Assembly: GCA_018240465.1 (NCBI GenBank)
Contig: JAFEFS010000072.1
Coordinates: forward strand, 1 to 64,000
DNA: 64,000 nucleotides
DNA from: Pseudomonadota bacterium
Lineage (GTDB): Bacteria; Pseudomonadota; Gammaproteobacteria; Xanthomonadales; Rhodanobacteraceae
Reading direction: 5' to 3'
In this document: piece by piece, positions 9,161-16,351 of the stretch
How positions within the stretch are numbered: position 1 is the first letter of the stretch
How the letters are laid out: each line of letters opens with the position of its first letter
The notes under the pieces: model-generated
Seen by the model: the letters and a program-made list of their open reading frames with translations, nothing else
Told to the model about the DNA's origin: nothing
Databases searched by the model: none
Program-made: the position numbers and the translations under genes

Positions 9161-9685
9161 TCAGAACTCGCCGACCGCATGCGCCTTGGCCAACAGCGCG
9201 CGGCGGAACGACTCGGGCAGCGGCTTGTGCCAGTTCACGTAGAGGTTTTCGTATTCGGTCGGAATCCAGCCCGCGGCGACCGCGACTTCGCGCGCGCGCG
9301 GATCGCCCGTGTAGCCGAAGAATGCATCGCAGCAGTCGGCATAGCGCTCGAACGCATACTTGAGAATGAGATACCAGGTGCCGCCGGCCGCGTACAACGC
9401 GTCGCGTTCGTGCGCCTGCATGCGCTTGACCGCGTCGCCGTTGCTGCACGAGCCGCCGGACAGGTAGATGTCGCCGAACGGGCGCATGTGCGAGTAACCG
9501 AGCACGTGCGTGGCGCCATCCGCGTCGCGATACAGCGCGACGATATGGCGCGGAAAATCCGGTGCCGGATCGTTGAACTTGCGCCGGAACAGCGCGCCGA
9601 CGAGAAATTCGGCATCGTCGATCTCGGTGATCGTGAGGAAGCCGCGCAACGATTCGGGCAGGGTGTGCAGGGCGGAGCGGAGCAT
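9161..9685 (-). CDS. Uncharacterised soluble protein, possible GNAT-like fold
   Basis: A 174-residue protein without signal peptide or membrane helix. I do not recognise a named family. The C-terminal GYTGDPRAREVAVAAGWIPT is reminiscent of the acetyl-CoA-binding end of GNAT acetyltransferases, where a residue pair precedes 'A...GF', and the middle (GDIYLSGGSCSNGDAVKRM) could be the phosphate-binding loop region, but the canonical Q/RxxGxG/A is not evident. The start at 9685 is taken over an upstream in-frame ATG because the conserved-looking part begins there. It reads in the same direction as the two-component genes, 136 bp upstream of them. Confidence 0.6.
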   Translation of the reverse strand: MLRSALHTLPESLRGFLTITEIDDAEFLVGALFRRKFNDPAPDFPRHIVALYRDADGATHVLGYSHMRPFGDIYLSGGSCSNGDAVKRMQAHERDALYAAGGTWYLILKYAFERYADCCDAFFGYTGDPRAREVAVAAGWIPTEYENLYVNWHKPLPESFRRALLAKAHAVGEF

Positions 9686-9821
9686 GTGCGTGGAACCTGT
9701 CGAGGCGGAGTGGCAAAGGGTAGCGGACCGGCGCAAGATTCCCAACCCCGTACGTGACGGCGCGACGCGGACGGCGCGGCGAATCGGTTAGGATGCGGCA
9801 ACTTTTTCCCGTGGCGCTTCG

Positions 9822-11669
9822 ATGTCAACTTCATTTGCCCGGGCTTCGACGACGGCTGCCCCCGCGCGGCAACTGTGCGGTTGGCGCATCGCCGGCCTGG
9901 CCTTCTGCTGCCTGATGCTCGCGCTGCATGTCGTCGCGGGCTACAACTCTGCGGGGGTCGTGGATTTCCGTCGCGATGTCTACTGGGCCACCGTGATCGC
10001 CTACGGAGAAGGCTTTCCATGGTCGGGACCGCCCATCTACCAGCTCGTCGAACTGGGGCCGTGGTGGTACTACCTGCTCGCGCCGGTGCTGCGCCTGGGC
10101 GGCAGCATCGCGGTCGCCGCCGCCGCGGTGCAGGCATTGGCCGCGCTGAAGTATTTCCTCGCATTGCGCCTGGGCACGCGCCTGCTCGACGCGCGCTTCG
10201 GCGTCGCACTCGCCGCTGGCATCGCGGTCACCGGTTGGGCGATCGCGCCGCTGATTTTCCCCAGTCATCCGGCGGTGGTGGAAACGACGCTGTGGCTGCT
10301 CGCACTCGCGGCGTGGCGCTGCCGCGACATTCTGAGGCCTGCGCGTGCGCTGCTGTTCGGCCTTGCCGCCGCGGCGTGTGTGCACGCGCATCCGACCACG
10401 GCGACCTGGATCCTTGCGGCCGGGCTGGTGTTGCTGTGGCGTCATCGCAGTTGGCACGCGCTGGCCATGCTCGGTCTGGCTGCGCTCGTGGTGGTGTTGT
10501 CGCTGCTGCCGCCGTGGCTGGACCCGCAGCCGCTGGCAGTCGGCATGCGCAAGGCGGCCGAAACGTACGCGAGCCACGATCTCGCGGTCGATCCTTTCGG
10601 TCGATTGGCGCGCCTGCTCGCGGGCTTGTTCGTCAACGGCGAATGGTCCGGCCTGATGATGATGACGCCGTGGAAGCTGCCCACGGTGCGCCTCGCGTGG
10701 GCTCTGTACTGCGTTTGCCTGGCGGTGGCGTTTAGCGGAGTCGCCCTGTTGCCGCGCGTACTGCGGCGCGCGTTCGGTATCGCGATCGCGGCGTTGGTTT
10801 TGCAGTGCGCCTTCCTCGTGTTGGTGCGCGCGAACATGCCGATCTGGATGCTGATGTCGGCGCTGCCTGCGCTGGCTTTTGCGCTGGCGCTCGGCTGGTA
10901 CGGCTGGCTGTCGGCCGCGCCGGCGTGGCGCAGGGTGTTCGGTGCCGTCGCGCTCGGCGTGCAGGTGGCGCTGTCGCTGGCGACATTCAGCGTTCTGTTG
11001 CGCGACATCCGTGCGTTGCGCATCATGCCGGACGCCAATCCCTACGTCGACGCAACGCAACGTGGCGCGAGCTACATGCGTGTGCCGATCGCATTTTTTC
11101 CCGCGCGCAAGGTCGATGCCTTCGCTGCAATCGGCTGTGCGCCGATGACCTTGCACGGACGTCTGGCGGCGTTGCTGGAGGCTGACTTCGCGGTGCCGTT
11201 GCGCATTGCCTGCGGGCGCTGGCCCGACCTGCGTTTTCGTGGTGCGGACGAAGCGGGTGAACACTTGCTCGGCATCGAGTCGGCGGCGGCCGCGAAGACG
11301 ACCATCGCAGCGGATGAAACGATCGCAGGCATGGCGATCTATCACCGGATCCGTCCGGTCGGCCCGGCCACCGGGACGCAGCGTACGCAACTGCGCCGCA
11401 TGCAGGTCGTGCCGGAAACGCTGCGTTCCGAGGCGCGGACCTGGGCGTTCCAGACGCACCCGCGCGATGTCGTTTCGCTGACCGGAGTTGCTGCCGACGC
11501 CGTCGGCACGGCCCGTGCGGACGGGCGGCCGGCGAAGCTCGTCTATGCGGTAGGCAACCAGTTGCTCTATGCCTGCGATGCCTGCGCCGGTAGCGTTGCC
11601 GTCGACTGGGAAATCGCGATCACGCAGCCGACCTACAACCTCGATATCGTCGTCATCGAAGCGGAGTAG
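9822..11669 (+). CDS. Polytopic membrane protein, glycosyltransferase-like (GT-C/PMT-type architecture)
   Basis: A 615-residue protein with roughly ten hydrophobic helices in the first 390 residues and a soluble C-terminal part of about 220 residues. The first periplasmic loop after TM1 carries DFRRDVYWATVIAYGEGFPW and then GPPIYQLVELGPWWYY. This resembles the acidic, aromatic loop 1 of GT-C lipid-linked sugar transferases, but no exact signature is visible, so the enzymatic role is an inference. It converges with a polysaccharide deacetylase 21 bp downstream, which supports an envelope-glycan context. It could also be an orphan membrane protein of other function. Confidence 0.65.
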   Translation: MSTSFARASTTAAPARQLCGWRIAGLAFCCLMLALHVVAGYNSAGVVDFRRDVYWATVIAYGEGFPWSGPPIYQLVELGPWWYYLLAPVLRLGGSIAVAAAAVQALAALKYFLALRLGTRLLDARFGVALAAGIAVTGWAIAPLIFPSHPAVVETTLWLLALAAWRCRDILRPARALLFGLAAAACVHAHPTTATWILAAGLVLLWRHRSWHALAMLGLAALVVVLSLLPPWLDPQPLAVGMRKAAETYASHDLAVDPFGRLARLLAGLFVNGEWSGLMMMTPWKLPTVRLAWALYCVCLAVAFSGVALLPRVLRRAFGIAIAALVLQCAFLVLVRANMPIWMLMSALPALAFALALGWYGWLSAAPAWRRVFGAVALGVQVALSLATFSVLLRDIRALRIMPDANPYVDATQRGASYMRVPIAFFPARKVDAFAAIGCAPMTLHGRLAALLEADFAVPLRIACGRWPDLRFRGADEAGEHLLGIESAAAAKTTIAADETIAGMAIYHRIRPVGPATGTQRTQLRRMQVVPETLRSEARTWAFQTHPRDVVSLTGVAADAVGTARADGRPAKLVYAVGNQLLYACDACAGSVAVDWEIAITQPTYNLDIVVIEAE

Positions 11670-11690
11670 CTCGAAGCGAGCGCTTCGCGT

Positions 11691-12515
11691 TCAACGCGTC
11701 GTCGTGTCGCGCAGCAGACGTTCGAGTTCGGCCGGCGTTTTCCAGTGGTGCCCGCAGACATAGCGCGGCAGCAGCCAGCGGTCGGCATCCGCCTCGACCG
11801 GATGCGGCTCGCCGGTGAAGGCGGCACGCAGACGATGCTCATGGCCGTGGTGCGGAAAATATTCGCGCACGAGATAGTCGTTCCATTCGCCGTAGGGGTA
11901 GGCAAACAGCGTGCTGCGACACGGCGCGAGATGTGCGTCGAGCCAGTCGGCCGCCGCGCGGATCTCGGCATCGGCGTCGACGTGGCTGGCTATCGTGCTG
12001 AACGTGCCCTTGCGTTGTTCGTGCTGCACCGTATGCGGCAAGGTCGCGTGGTTGTGGTCCCAGCTGTGGTTTTCGATTGCGATGACGCCTTCGCGCGCGG
12101 CCTCGCGCCACCAGTCGTCGCGCCACCAGCCGCGGCCGGCCATGCAGGTGACATCGAGCACCGCGCGCGCCGCGGGCGAGACGATGACGAAGCTGGTCAT
12201 GTGGGCGCAGCGTCCCGTTGCCCCACTGAAGTCGCGCAGGATGCCGGCGAATCCGCGCTGCGGTCCGAAGTGGGGATGTTCCATGTCGTGCCAGTCGAAG
12301 TACGAGCCGTCGTCGCAGGTCAGCGCGACCGCGCATTCGACGCTGGACGGCGCCGCCTCGCCCAGCAGCACGTCGACGACCTGCGCCGCCGAAACGATGC
12401 GCAGGCCGAGGCGTGCGATCGTGCGCAGGTCGTCGGCGAGGGCAACGTGATTGTTGCTCGCGTAGTCGCGACCGAAGATGTTGGTCGCGTGATAGGTGAG
12501 AATTGGTACCTTCAT
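11691..12515 (-). CDS. Polysaccharide deacetylase family (NodB-like) protein
   Basis: A 274-residue cytoplasmic-looking protein starting with KVPILTYHATN. The metal/catalytic motif 1 appears as ALTCDDGSYFDWHD (the TFDDG equivalent) and motif 2 as ENHSWDHNHATL (the HxxxH equivalent), the hallmarks of carbohydrate esterase family 4. FAYPYGEWNDYL provides the later RxPY/G-type motif. The expected reaction is hydrolytic N- or O-deacetylation of a surface sugar, with metal held by Asp-His-His. No signal peptide is visible. Its divergent neighbour is glutaryl-CoA dehydrogenase, so the shared 168-bp gap holds both promoters. Confidence 0.85.
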   Translation of the reverse strand: MKVPILTYHATNIFGRDYASNNHVALADDLRTIARLGLRIVSAAQVVDVLLGEAAPSSVECAVALTCDDGSYFDWHDMEHPHFGPQRGFAGILRDFSGATGRCAHMTSFVIVSPAARAVLDVTCMAGRGWWRDDWWREAAREGVIAIENHSWDHNHATLPHTVQHEQRKGTFSTIASHVDADAEIRAAADWLDAHLAPCRSTLFAYPYGEWNDYLVREYFPHHGHEHRLRAAFTGEPHPVEADADRWLLPRYVCGHHWKTPAELERLLRDTTTR

Positions 12516-12534
12516 GTTGCGGCAAATCTGGATG

Positions 12535-12564
12535 GTGACTCGACCAATGACGGCCTCATAGAAT
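12535..12564 (+). promoter_or_regulatory. Putative sigma-70 promoter of the glutaryl-CoA dehydrogenase gene
   Basis: A -35-like GTGACT (12535-12540) and a -10-like TAGAAT (12559-12564) are separated by 18 bp. They lie about 120 bp upstream of the start codon, leaving a long 5' leader that includes the palindromic stretch at 12611-12635. Judged by eye only. Confidence 0.4.
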
Positions 12565-12610
12565 ACCGGCTATTGCCGACGGCTTCGCCGCCGCAATCCC
12601 TGCCGCCGTT

Positions 12611-12635
12611 GCAGCTGACAGCTTCGCTGCAGCTG
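12611..12635. repeat. Short palindromic repeat shared with the ilvC-ilvB gap
   Basis: The 19-mer CAGCTGACAGCTTCGCTGC at 12612-12630 recurs exactly at 57708-57726. Here it is closed by CAGCTG on both sides and could form a small hairpin in the 5' leader of the acyl-CoA dehydrogenase gene. Confidence 0.5.
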
Positions 12636-12683
12636 GACGTCGGCGCGCGTCGTTCGTTTTTTCGGAATTTCCTGGAGTCATAT

Positions 12684-13856
12684 ATGGCCGCCGTTGCGCT
12701 AAACCCTGTCGATCTGTACGACATCCGCTCGCTGCTCAGCGAAGAAGAACGCATGGTGCAGGACACCGTCGCGCGTTTCACCGACGAGCGCGTGCTGCCG
12801 ATCATCGGCGACTGTTTCGACAAGGCGCGGTTCCCCGCCGAACTCATTCCCGAGATGGCCGAACTCGGCCTGCTCGGCGCGACGCTGCCGGCGGAGTATG
12901 GCTGCGCCGGCATGAACGGCGTCAGTTACGGCCTGATCTGCCAGGAGCTGGAGCGCGGCGACTCGGGCCTGCGCAGCTTCGCCTCGGTGCAGTCCTCGCT
13001 GTGCATGTATCCGATCTACGCCTACGGCAGCGAGGAACAGAAGCAGCAGTGGCTGCCGCAGATGGCGCAGGGCAAGGTGATCGGCTGCTTCGGCCTGACC
13101 GAACCGCACGGCGGTTCCGATCCGGCCAACATGAAGACGCACGCGAAGCGCGACGGCGGCGACTGGGTCATCAACGGCGCGAAGATGTGGATCACCAACG
13201 GCAATCTCGCCCACATCGCCATTGTCTGGGCGCAGACTGACGACGGCATCCAGGGCTTCATCGTGCCGACCAACAGCAAGGGTTTCGCCGCACAGGAGGT
13301 GCACAAGAAGATGAGCCTGCGTGCCTCGGTGACCAGTGGCCTGTTCTTCGACAACCTGCGCGTGCCGGACTCCAACCGCCTGCCGAACGTGAAGGGCCTC
13401 AAGGGCCCGCTCGGTTGTCTCACCCAGGCGCGCTATGGCATCACCTGGGGGCCGATCGGCGCCGCGATCGCCTGCTTCACCGAGACCGCCGAATACGCCA
13501 AGAACCGCATCCTGTTCAAGCGTCCGCTCGCGGCGAATCAGGCGGTGCAGGTCAAGCTCGCCGACATGGCGCGACGGATCACCCTCGCGCAGTTGCTCTC
13601 GCTGCAGCTCGGCCGCCTCAAGGACGCGGGCAAGATGCAGCCGACCCAGGTGTCGCTGGCGAAATGGAACAACTGCCGCATGGCCATCGACATCGCGCGC
13701 GAATGCCGCGACATCCTCGGCGCCGCCGGCATCACCACCGAGCATGGTCCGATCCGTCATGCGCTCAATCTCGAATCCGTAATCACCTACGAAGGCACCG
13801 AGACCGTGCACCAGCTCGTGGTCGGACGCGAGGTGACGGGGATCAACGCGTTTTAG
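12684..13856 (+). CDS. gcdH: Glutaryl-CoA dehydrogenase
   Basis: A 390-residue acyl-CoA dehydrogenase. It follows the glutaryl-CoA dehydrogenase pattern: DSGLRSFASVQSSL carries the Arg expected to hold the substrate carboxylate, GCFGLTEPHGGSDP binds FAD, ARYGITWGPIGAA is typical, and VITYEGTETVHQL supplies the catalytic Glu. The enzyme oxidises and decarboxylates glutaryl-CoA to crotonyl-CoA in lysine and tryptophan degradation, passing electrons to ETF. The start at ATG 12684 has GGAG 7 nt upstream. A much longer open frame extends upstream through the antisense of the deacetylase gene and is not coding. The FadB-like protein elsewhere in the window could process the crotonyl-CoA formed. Confidence 0.92.
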   Translation: MAAVALNPVDLYDIRSLLSEEERMVQDTVARFTDERVLPIIGDCFDKARFPAELIPEMAELGLLGATLPAEYGCAGMNGVSYGLICQELERGDSGLRSFASVQSSLCMYPIYAYGSEEQKQQWLPQMAQGKVIGCFGLTEPHGGSDPANMKTHAKRDGGDWVINGAKMWITNGNLAHIAIVWAQTDDGIQGFIVPTNSKGFAAQEVHKKMSLRASVTSGLFFDNLRVPDSNRLPNVKGLKGPLGCLTQARYGITWGPIGAAIACFTETAEYAKNRILFKRPLAANQAVQVKLADMARRITLAQLLSLQLGRLKDAGKMQPTQVSLAKWNNCRMAIDIARECRDILGAAGITTEHGPIRHALNLESVITYEGTETVHQLVVGREVTGINAF

Positions 13857-13902
13857 TTTTTTCCTTCTCTCGTCAGCGGGAGAGGTGGGCGGTGGAACAC
13901 GT

Positions 13903-14445
13903 ATGACGACTGCCGTTGCAACCATCGAAACCACCCGCCTGCTGCTGCGCCCGATCGCGCGCGAAGATTTCGATGCCTGGGCTGCGTTCATGGCCGACGA
14001 GGAATCGGCGCGCTTCATCGGCGGCGCGCAGCCGCGGGCGGCTGCGTGGCGAGGTTTCCTGACCATGGCCGGCGCGTGGACGATCCAGGGGTTTTCCATG
14101 TTCTCGGTGATCGAGAAGGCGAGTGGTCGTTGGGTCGGCCGCATCGGCCCATGGATGCCTGAAGGCTGGCCCGGCACCGAGGTCGGCTGGGGCCTTGCGC
14201 GCGAGGCGACCGGCAAGGGTTTTGCGACCGAAGCGGCGACGGCCGCGATCGATTGGGCGTTCGCGAATCTCGGCTGGTCCGAGGTGATCCACTGCATCGA
14301 GCCGGCCAACACGAAGTCCGCCGCGGTCGCGGCAAGGCTCGGGTCGCGCCGGCTGCGCCAGGCCGCGTTGCCGCCGCCGTTCAGCGACAAGGTCTGCGAC
14401 ATCTGGGGCCAGTCGCACGCGGAATGGATGGCGCGCAGGCGTTGA
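13903..14445 (+). CDS. GNAT family N-acetyltransferase (RimJ/RimL type)
   Basis: A 180-residue enzyme of the RimJ-like acetyltransferase group. IETTRLLLRPIAREDFDAW opens the domain and the acetyl-CoA loop appears as LAREATGKGFATEAA near residue 105. The later IEPANTKSAAVAARLGS is the usual C-terminal signature. It should transfer acetyl from acetyl-CoA to an amine, probably a protein N-terminus or small molecule; the substrate cannot be read. ATG 13903 is preferred; an in-frame GTG at 13885 would add six residues. A CCTTCTCTCG...GGGAGAGG palindrome lies just upstream. Confidence 0.85.
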   Translation: MTTAVATIETTRLLLRPIAREDFDAWAAFMADEESARFIGGAQPRAAAWRGFLTMAGAWTIQGFSMFSVIEKASGRWVGRIGPWMPEGWPGTEVGWGLAREATGKGFATEAATAAIDWAFANLGWSEVIHCIEPANTKSAAVAARLGSRRLRQAALPPPFSDKVCDIWGQSHAEWMARRR

Positions 14446-14504
14446 TGCGCGCGCTCGTGCGCGGCAAGATTGACGCGCGGAATCGACTGCAGGAGAGACG
14501 CGGC

Positions 14505-15107
14505 ATGGTCACCGTCTACGGCATGAAATCCAGCGGCAACTGCTACAAGGTGCAGTTGTTGCTCGAACAGTTGCAACGCCCGTATCGCTGGGTCGAAATC
14601 GACAGCGCGCGCGGCGAAACGCGTACGCCGCAATTCCTTGCCAAAAACGCCAACGGCAAGGTGCCGCTGCTCGAACTCGACGATGGCCGCCACCTTTGCG
14701 AGTCGAACGCGATCCTCCACTTCCTTGCCGAAGGCACGAACTACCTGCCGGCTGACGCGTGGCTGCGTGCGCAAGCGCTGCAGTGGATGTTCTTTGAACA
14801 ATACAGCCATGAGCCCTACATCGCCGTCGCGCGCTTCATCTGCCGCTGGCTGCCGGCCGAGCATGCGCGCCGCGCCGATCTTCCGCGCCTGCTCGAGCGC
14901 GGCGCGCAGGCGCTGGCAGTGATGGAGAAACATCTTGCCGGGCGCGAATTCTTCGTCGGCGACGGCTACACGATCGCCGATATCGCGCTGTTCGCTTACA
15001 CGCATTGCGCGGCCGACGGCGGCTTCGATCTGACCGTATATCCCGCGATCTGCGCCTGGCTCGCGCGCGTGCGGGCGCAGCCGCGTTTCGAGCGCATGCA
15101 CGCTTGA
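14505..15107 (+). CDS. Glutathione S-transferase family protein
   Basis: A 200-residue cytosolic GST. The thioredoxin-like N-terminal domain shows VYGMKSSGNCYKVQLLLEQL, with Ser/Cys near residue 9-12 as candidate catalytic residues, then NANGKVPLLEL with the cis-Pro and ESNAILHFLA for glutathione gamma-glutamyl binding. The helical C-terminal domain has the GYTIADIALFAYTH N-capping box. It should conjugate glutathione to electrophiles or act as a thiol isomerase. AGGAG lies 10 nt upstream of ATG 14505, which fixes the start. Its stop overlaps the next gene start. Confidence 0.9.
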   Translation: MVTVYGMKSSGNCYKVQLLLEQLQRPYRWVEIDSARGETRTPQFLAKNANGKVPLLELDDGRHLCESNAILHFLAEGTNYLPADAWLRAQALQWMFFEQYSHEPYIAVARFICRWLPAEHARRADLPRLLERGAQALAVMEKHLAGREFFVGDGYTIADIALFAYTHCAADGGFDLTVYPAICAWLARVRAQPRFERMHA

Positions 15108-16276
15108 ACGGCTTGCGCAAGCGCGGGTGGATCTTGCGCGTCTGCGCGCGCGTCGCGCCGATATTGCTCGTGTTCATCATTGCGGATTTCGCGTTCGCGG
15201 CCGGCGTACCGCCGCGGCTCCCGCTCGTCGTGCGCGGTACATCGCCGACGCGCCAGTCTCCCTACGCCGGCCCGTTGCGCGGCGGCAGCAATTTCCTCTG
15301 GTACACGCTGGGGTCCGGCTGCGATCGCGAGCCCTACGGCATTGTGCCGAACTACCATCATGCCGAGGTGCGCAGCCAGGTGCGCGCGCAACTCGCGGCG
15401 ATGTTCGCCTCCGGTCAGGCGCGGCTGAGCCTCGGCGTGTACTTCGCCCACGGCGTGCCGACCGGGACGGCGATCGACTCGAGCGATCCCGCGGCGGTCG
15501 CGCAGGCGGCGCAGAATGTCGCGGATTTGCTCGCCGACGTGAAGGCGGCAGGATTCCACGGCGCGCTGTTCCGCTTCTTCCCCGTCGGCACGATCTATCC
15601 GCCGAACACGGATTTCGATCCTTCGCTGATGAACGAATACTGGAGCTTCATCCAGACGATCCGTCCCGCGCTGGTGAATGCGCAGTTGCCGTATCTGATC
15701 GATCTCGGCGTCGAAGCGCTGCCGCGGGACTCGGACCTGCCTTTCATCCCCGATCCGTGGAAGTATCCGCGCAACACGAACTGGAGTCGCGCCGTGCGCA
15801 CGCTCTGGCAGAGTTACTACGCGGCGTACGGTGCTGCCGACACGATAGGCTTCTCTTCGCTGACCGACGACGATGCCGGCACGATGCGCTCGCGCGTGCG
15901 CCACATGCGCTACGTCTACGATGTCGGCGGCGGCAATCCGCGTTATCCGGCGACGTTCGCGATCGACGTGTACGGCGATGCGAGTGCGAACGAAGCGGTC
16001 AAGCTCACCCAGTTCGACCAGGCGATGCGCCGGGAAGACCCGAACGGCTCGCTCGGCTGGCGCGACGCGCCTGTGATCGTCGCTGAAACGTATTACGACG
16101 ATCCTGTATCCGCCGAGAACCTTGTTGCGGCGATGAAGAATACCGGCCGCAAGGTGCCGTTTCTGACCCAATGGCCGCTGGACCGCGGCAGCGGTGCGTC
16201 GAGTGGAGGCAATTGCGCCGCGACCAACGTGCTGCCGCCATTCACCTGGAGCGTGTACGGCCACTATGGCTTCTGA
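15104..16276 (+). CDS. Orphan secreted protein, possible TIM-barrel glycosidase-like fold
   Basis: About 390 residues with an N-terminal signal peptide (ARVAPILLVFIIADFAFA, cleavage before AGVPPR). I do not recognise the family. Regularly spaced strands end in acidic or aromatic residues: ALFRFFPVG, YLIDLGVEA, IGFSSLTDDDAG, FAIDVYGDAS, VIVAETYYDD, FLTQWPLD. This spacing is what a (beta/alpha)8 hydrolase would show, but it is an inference. No ATG is available near the signal peptide. TTG at 15104 overlaps the GST stop in a TTGA arrangement, and TTG 15113 is the alternative. A CCTGCGC-GTTG-GCGCAGG hairpin at 16293-16310 follows the gene. Confidence 0.65.
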   Translation: MNGLRKRGWILRVCARVAPILLVFIIADFAFAAGVPPRLPLVVRGTSPTRQSPYAGPLRGGSNFLWYTLGSGCDREPYGIVPNYHHAEVRSQVRAQLAAMFASGQARLSLGVYFAHGVPTGTAIDSSDPAAVAQAAQNVADLLADVKAAGFHGALFRFFPVGTIYPPNTDFDPSLMNEYWSFIQTIRPALVNAQLPYLIDLGVEALPRDSDLPFIPDPWKYPRNTNWSRAVRTLWQSYYAAYGAADTIGFSSLTDDDAGTMRSRVRHMRYVYDVGGGNPRYPATFAIDVYGDASANEAVKLTQFDQAMRREDPNGSLGWRDAPVIVAETYYDDPVSAENLVAAMKNTGRKVPFLTQWPLDRGSGASSGGNCAATNVLPPFTWSVYGHYGF

Positions 16277-16292
16277 TTCCGGCCAGATTGGC

Positions 16293-16323
16293 CCTGCGCG
16301 TTGGCGCAGGATTGCCCTAAAAT
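16293..16323 (+). promoter_or_regulatory. Hairpin and -10-like TAAAAT ahead of the E1 gene
   Basis: A 7-bp perfect stem (16293-16299 with 16304-16310, loop GTTG) sits just after the secreted-protein gene and could end its transcript, although no T-run follows. TAAAAT at 16318-16323 is a candidate -10 for the next gene, with no clear -35. Confidence 0.3.
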
Positions 16324-16351
16324 ACGCGCCAATCTTCCCCGAAATCGCACC

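Noticed and set aside
12699..15101. Minus-strand frame of 800 codons across gcdH, GNAT and GST
   Set aside because: It crosses three recognisable plus-strand genes and has no conserved motif; codon third-position bias fits the plus strand.
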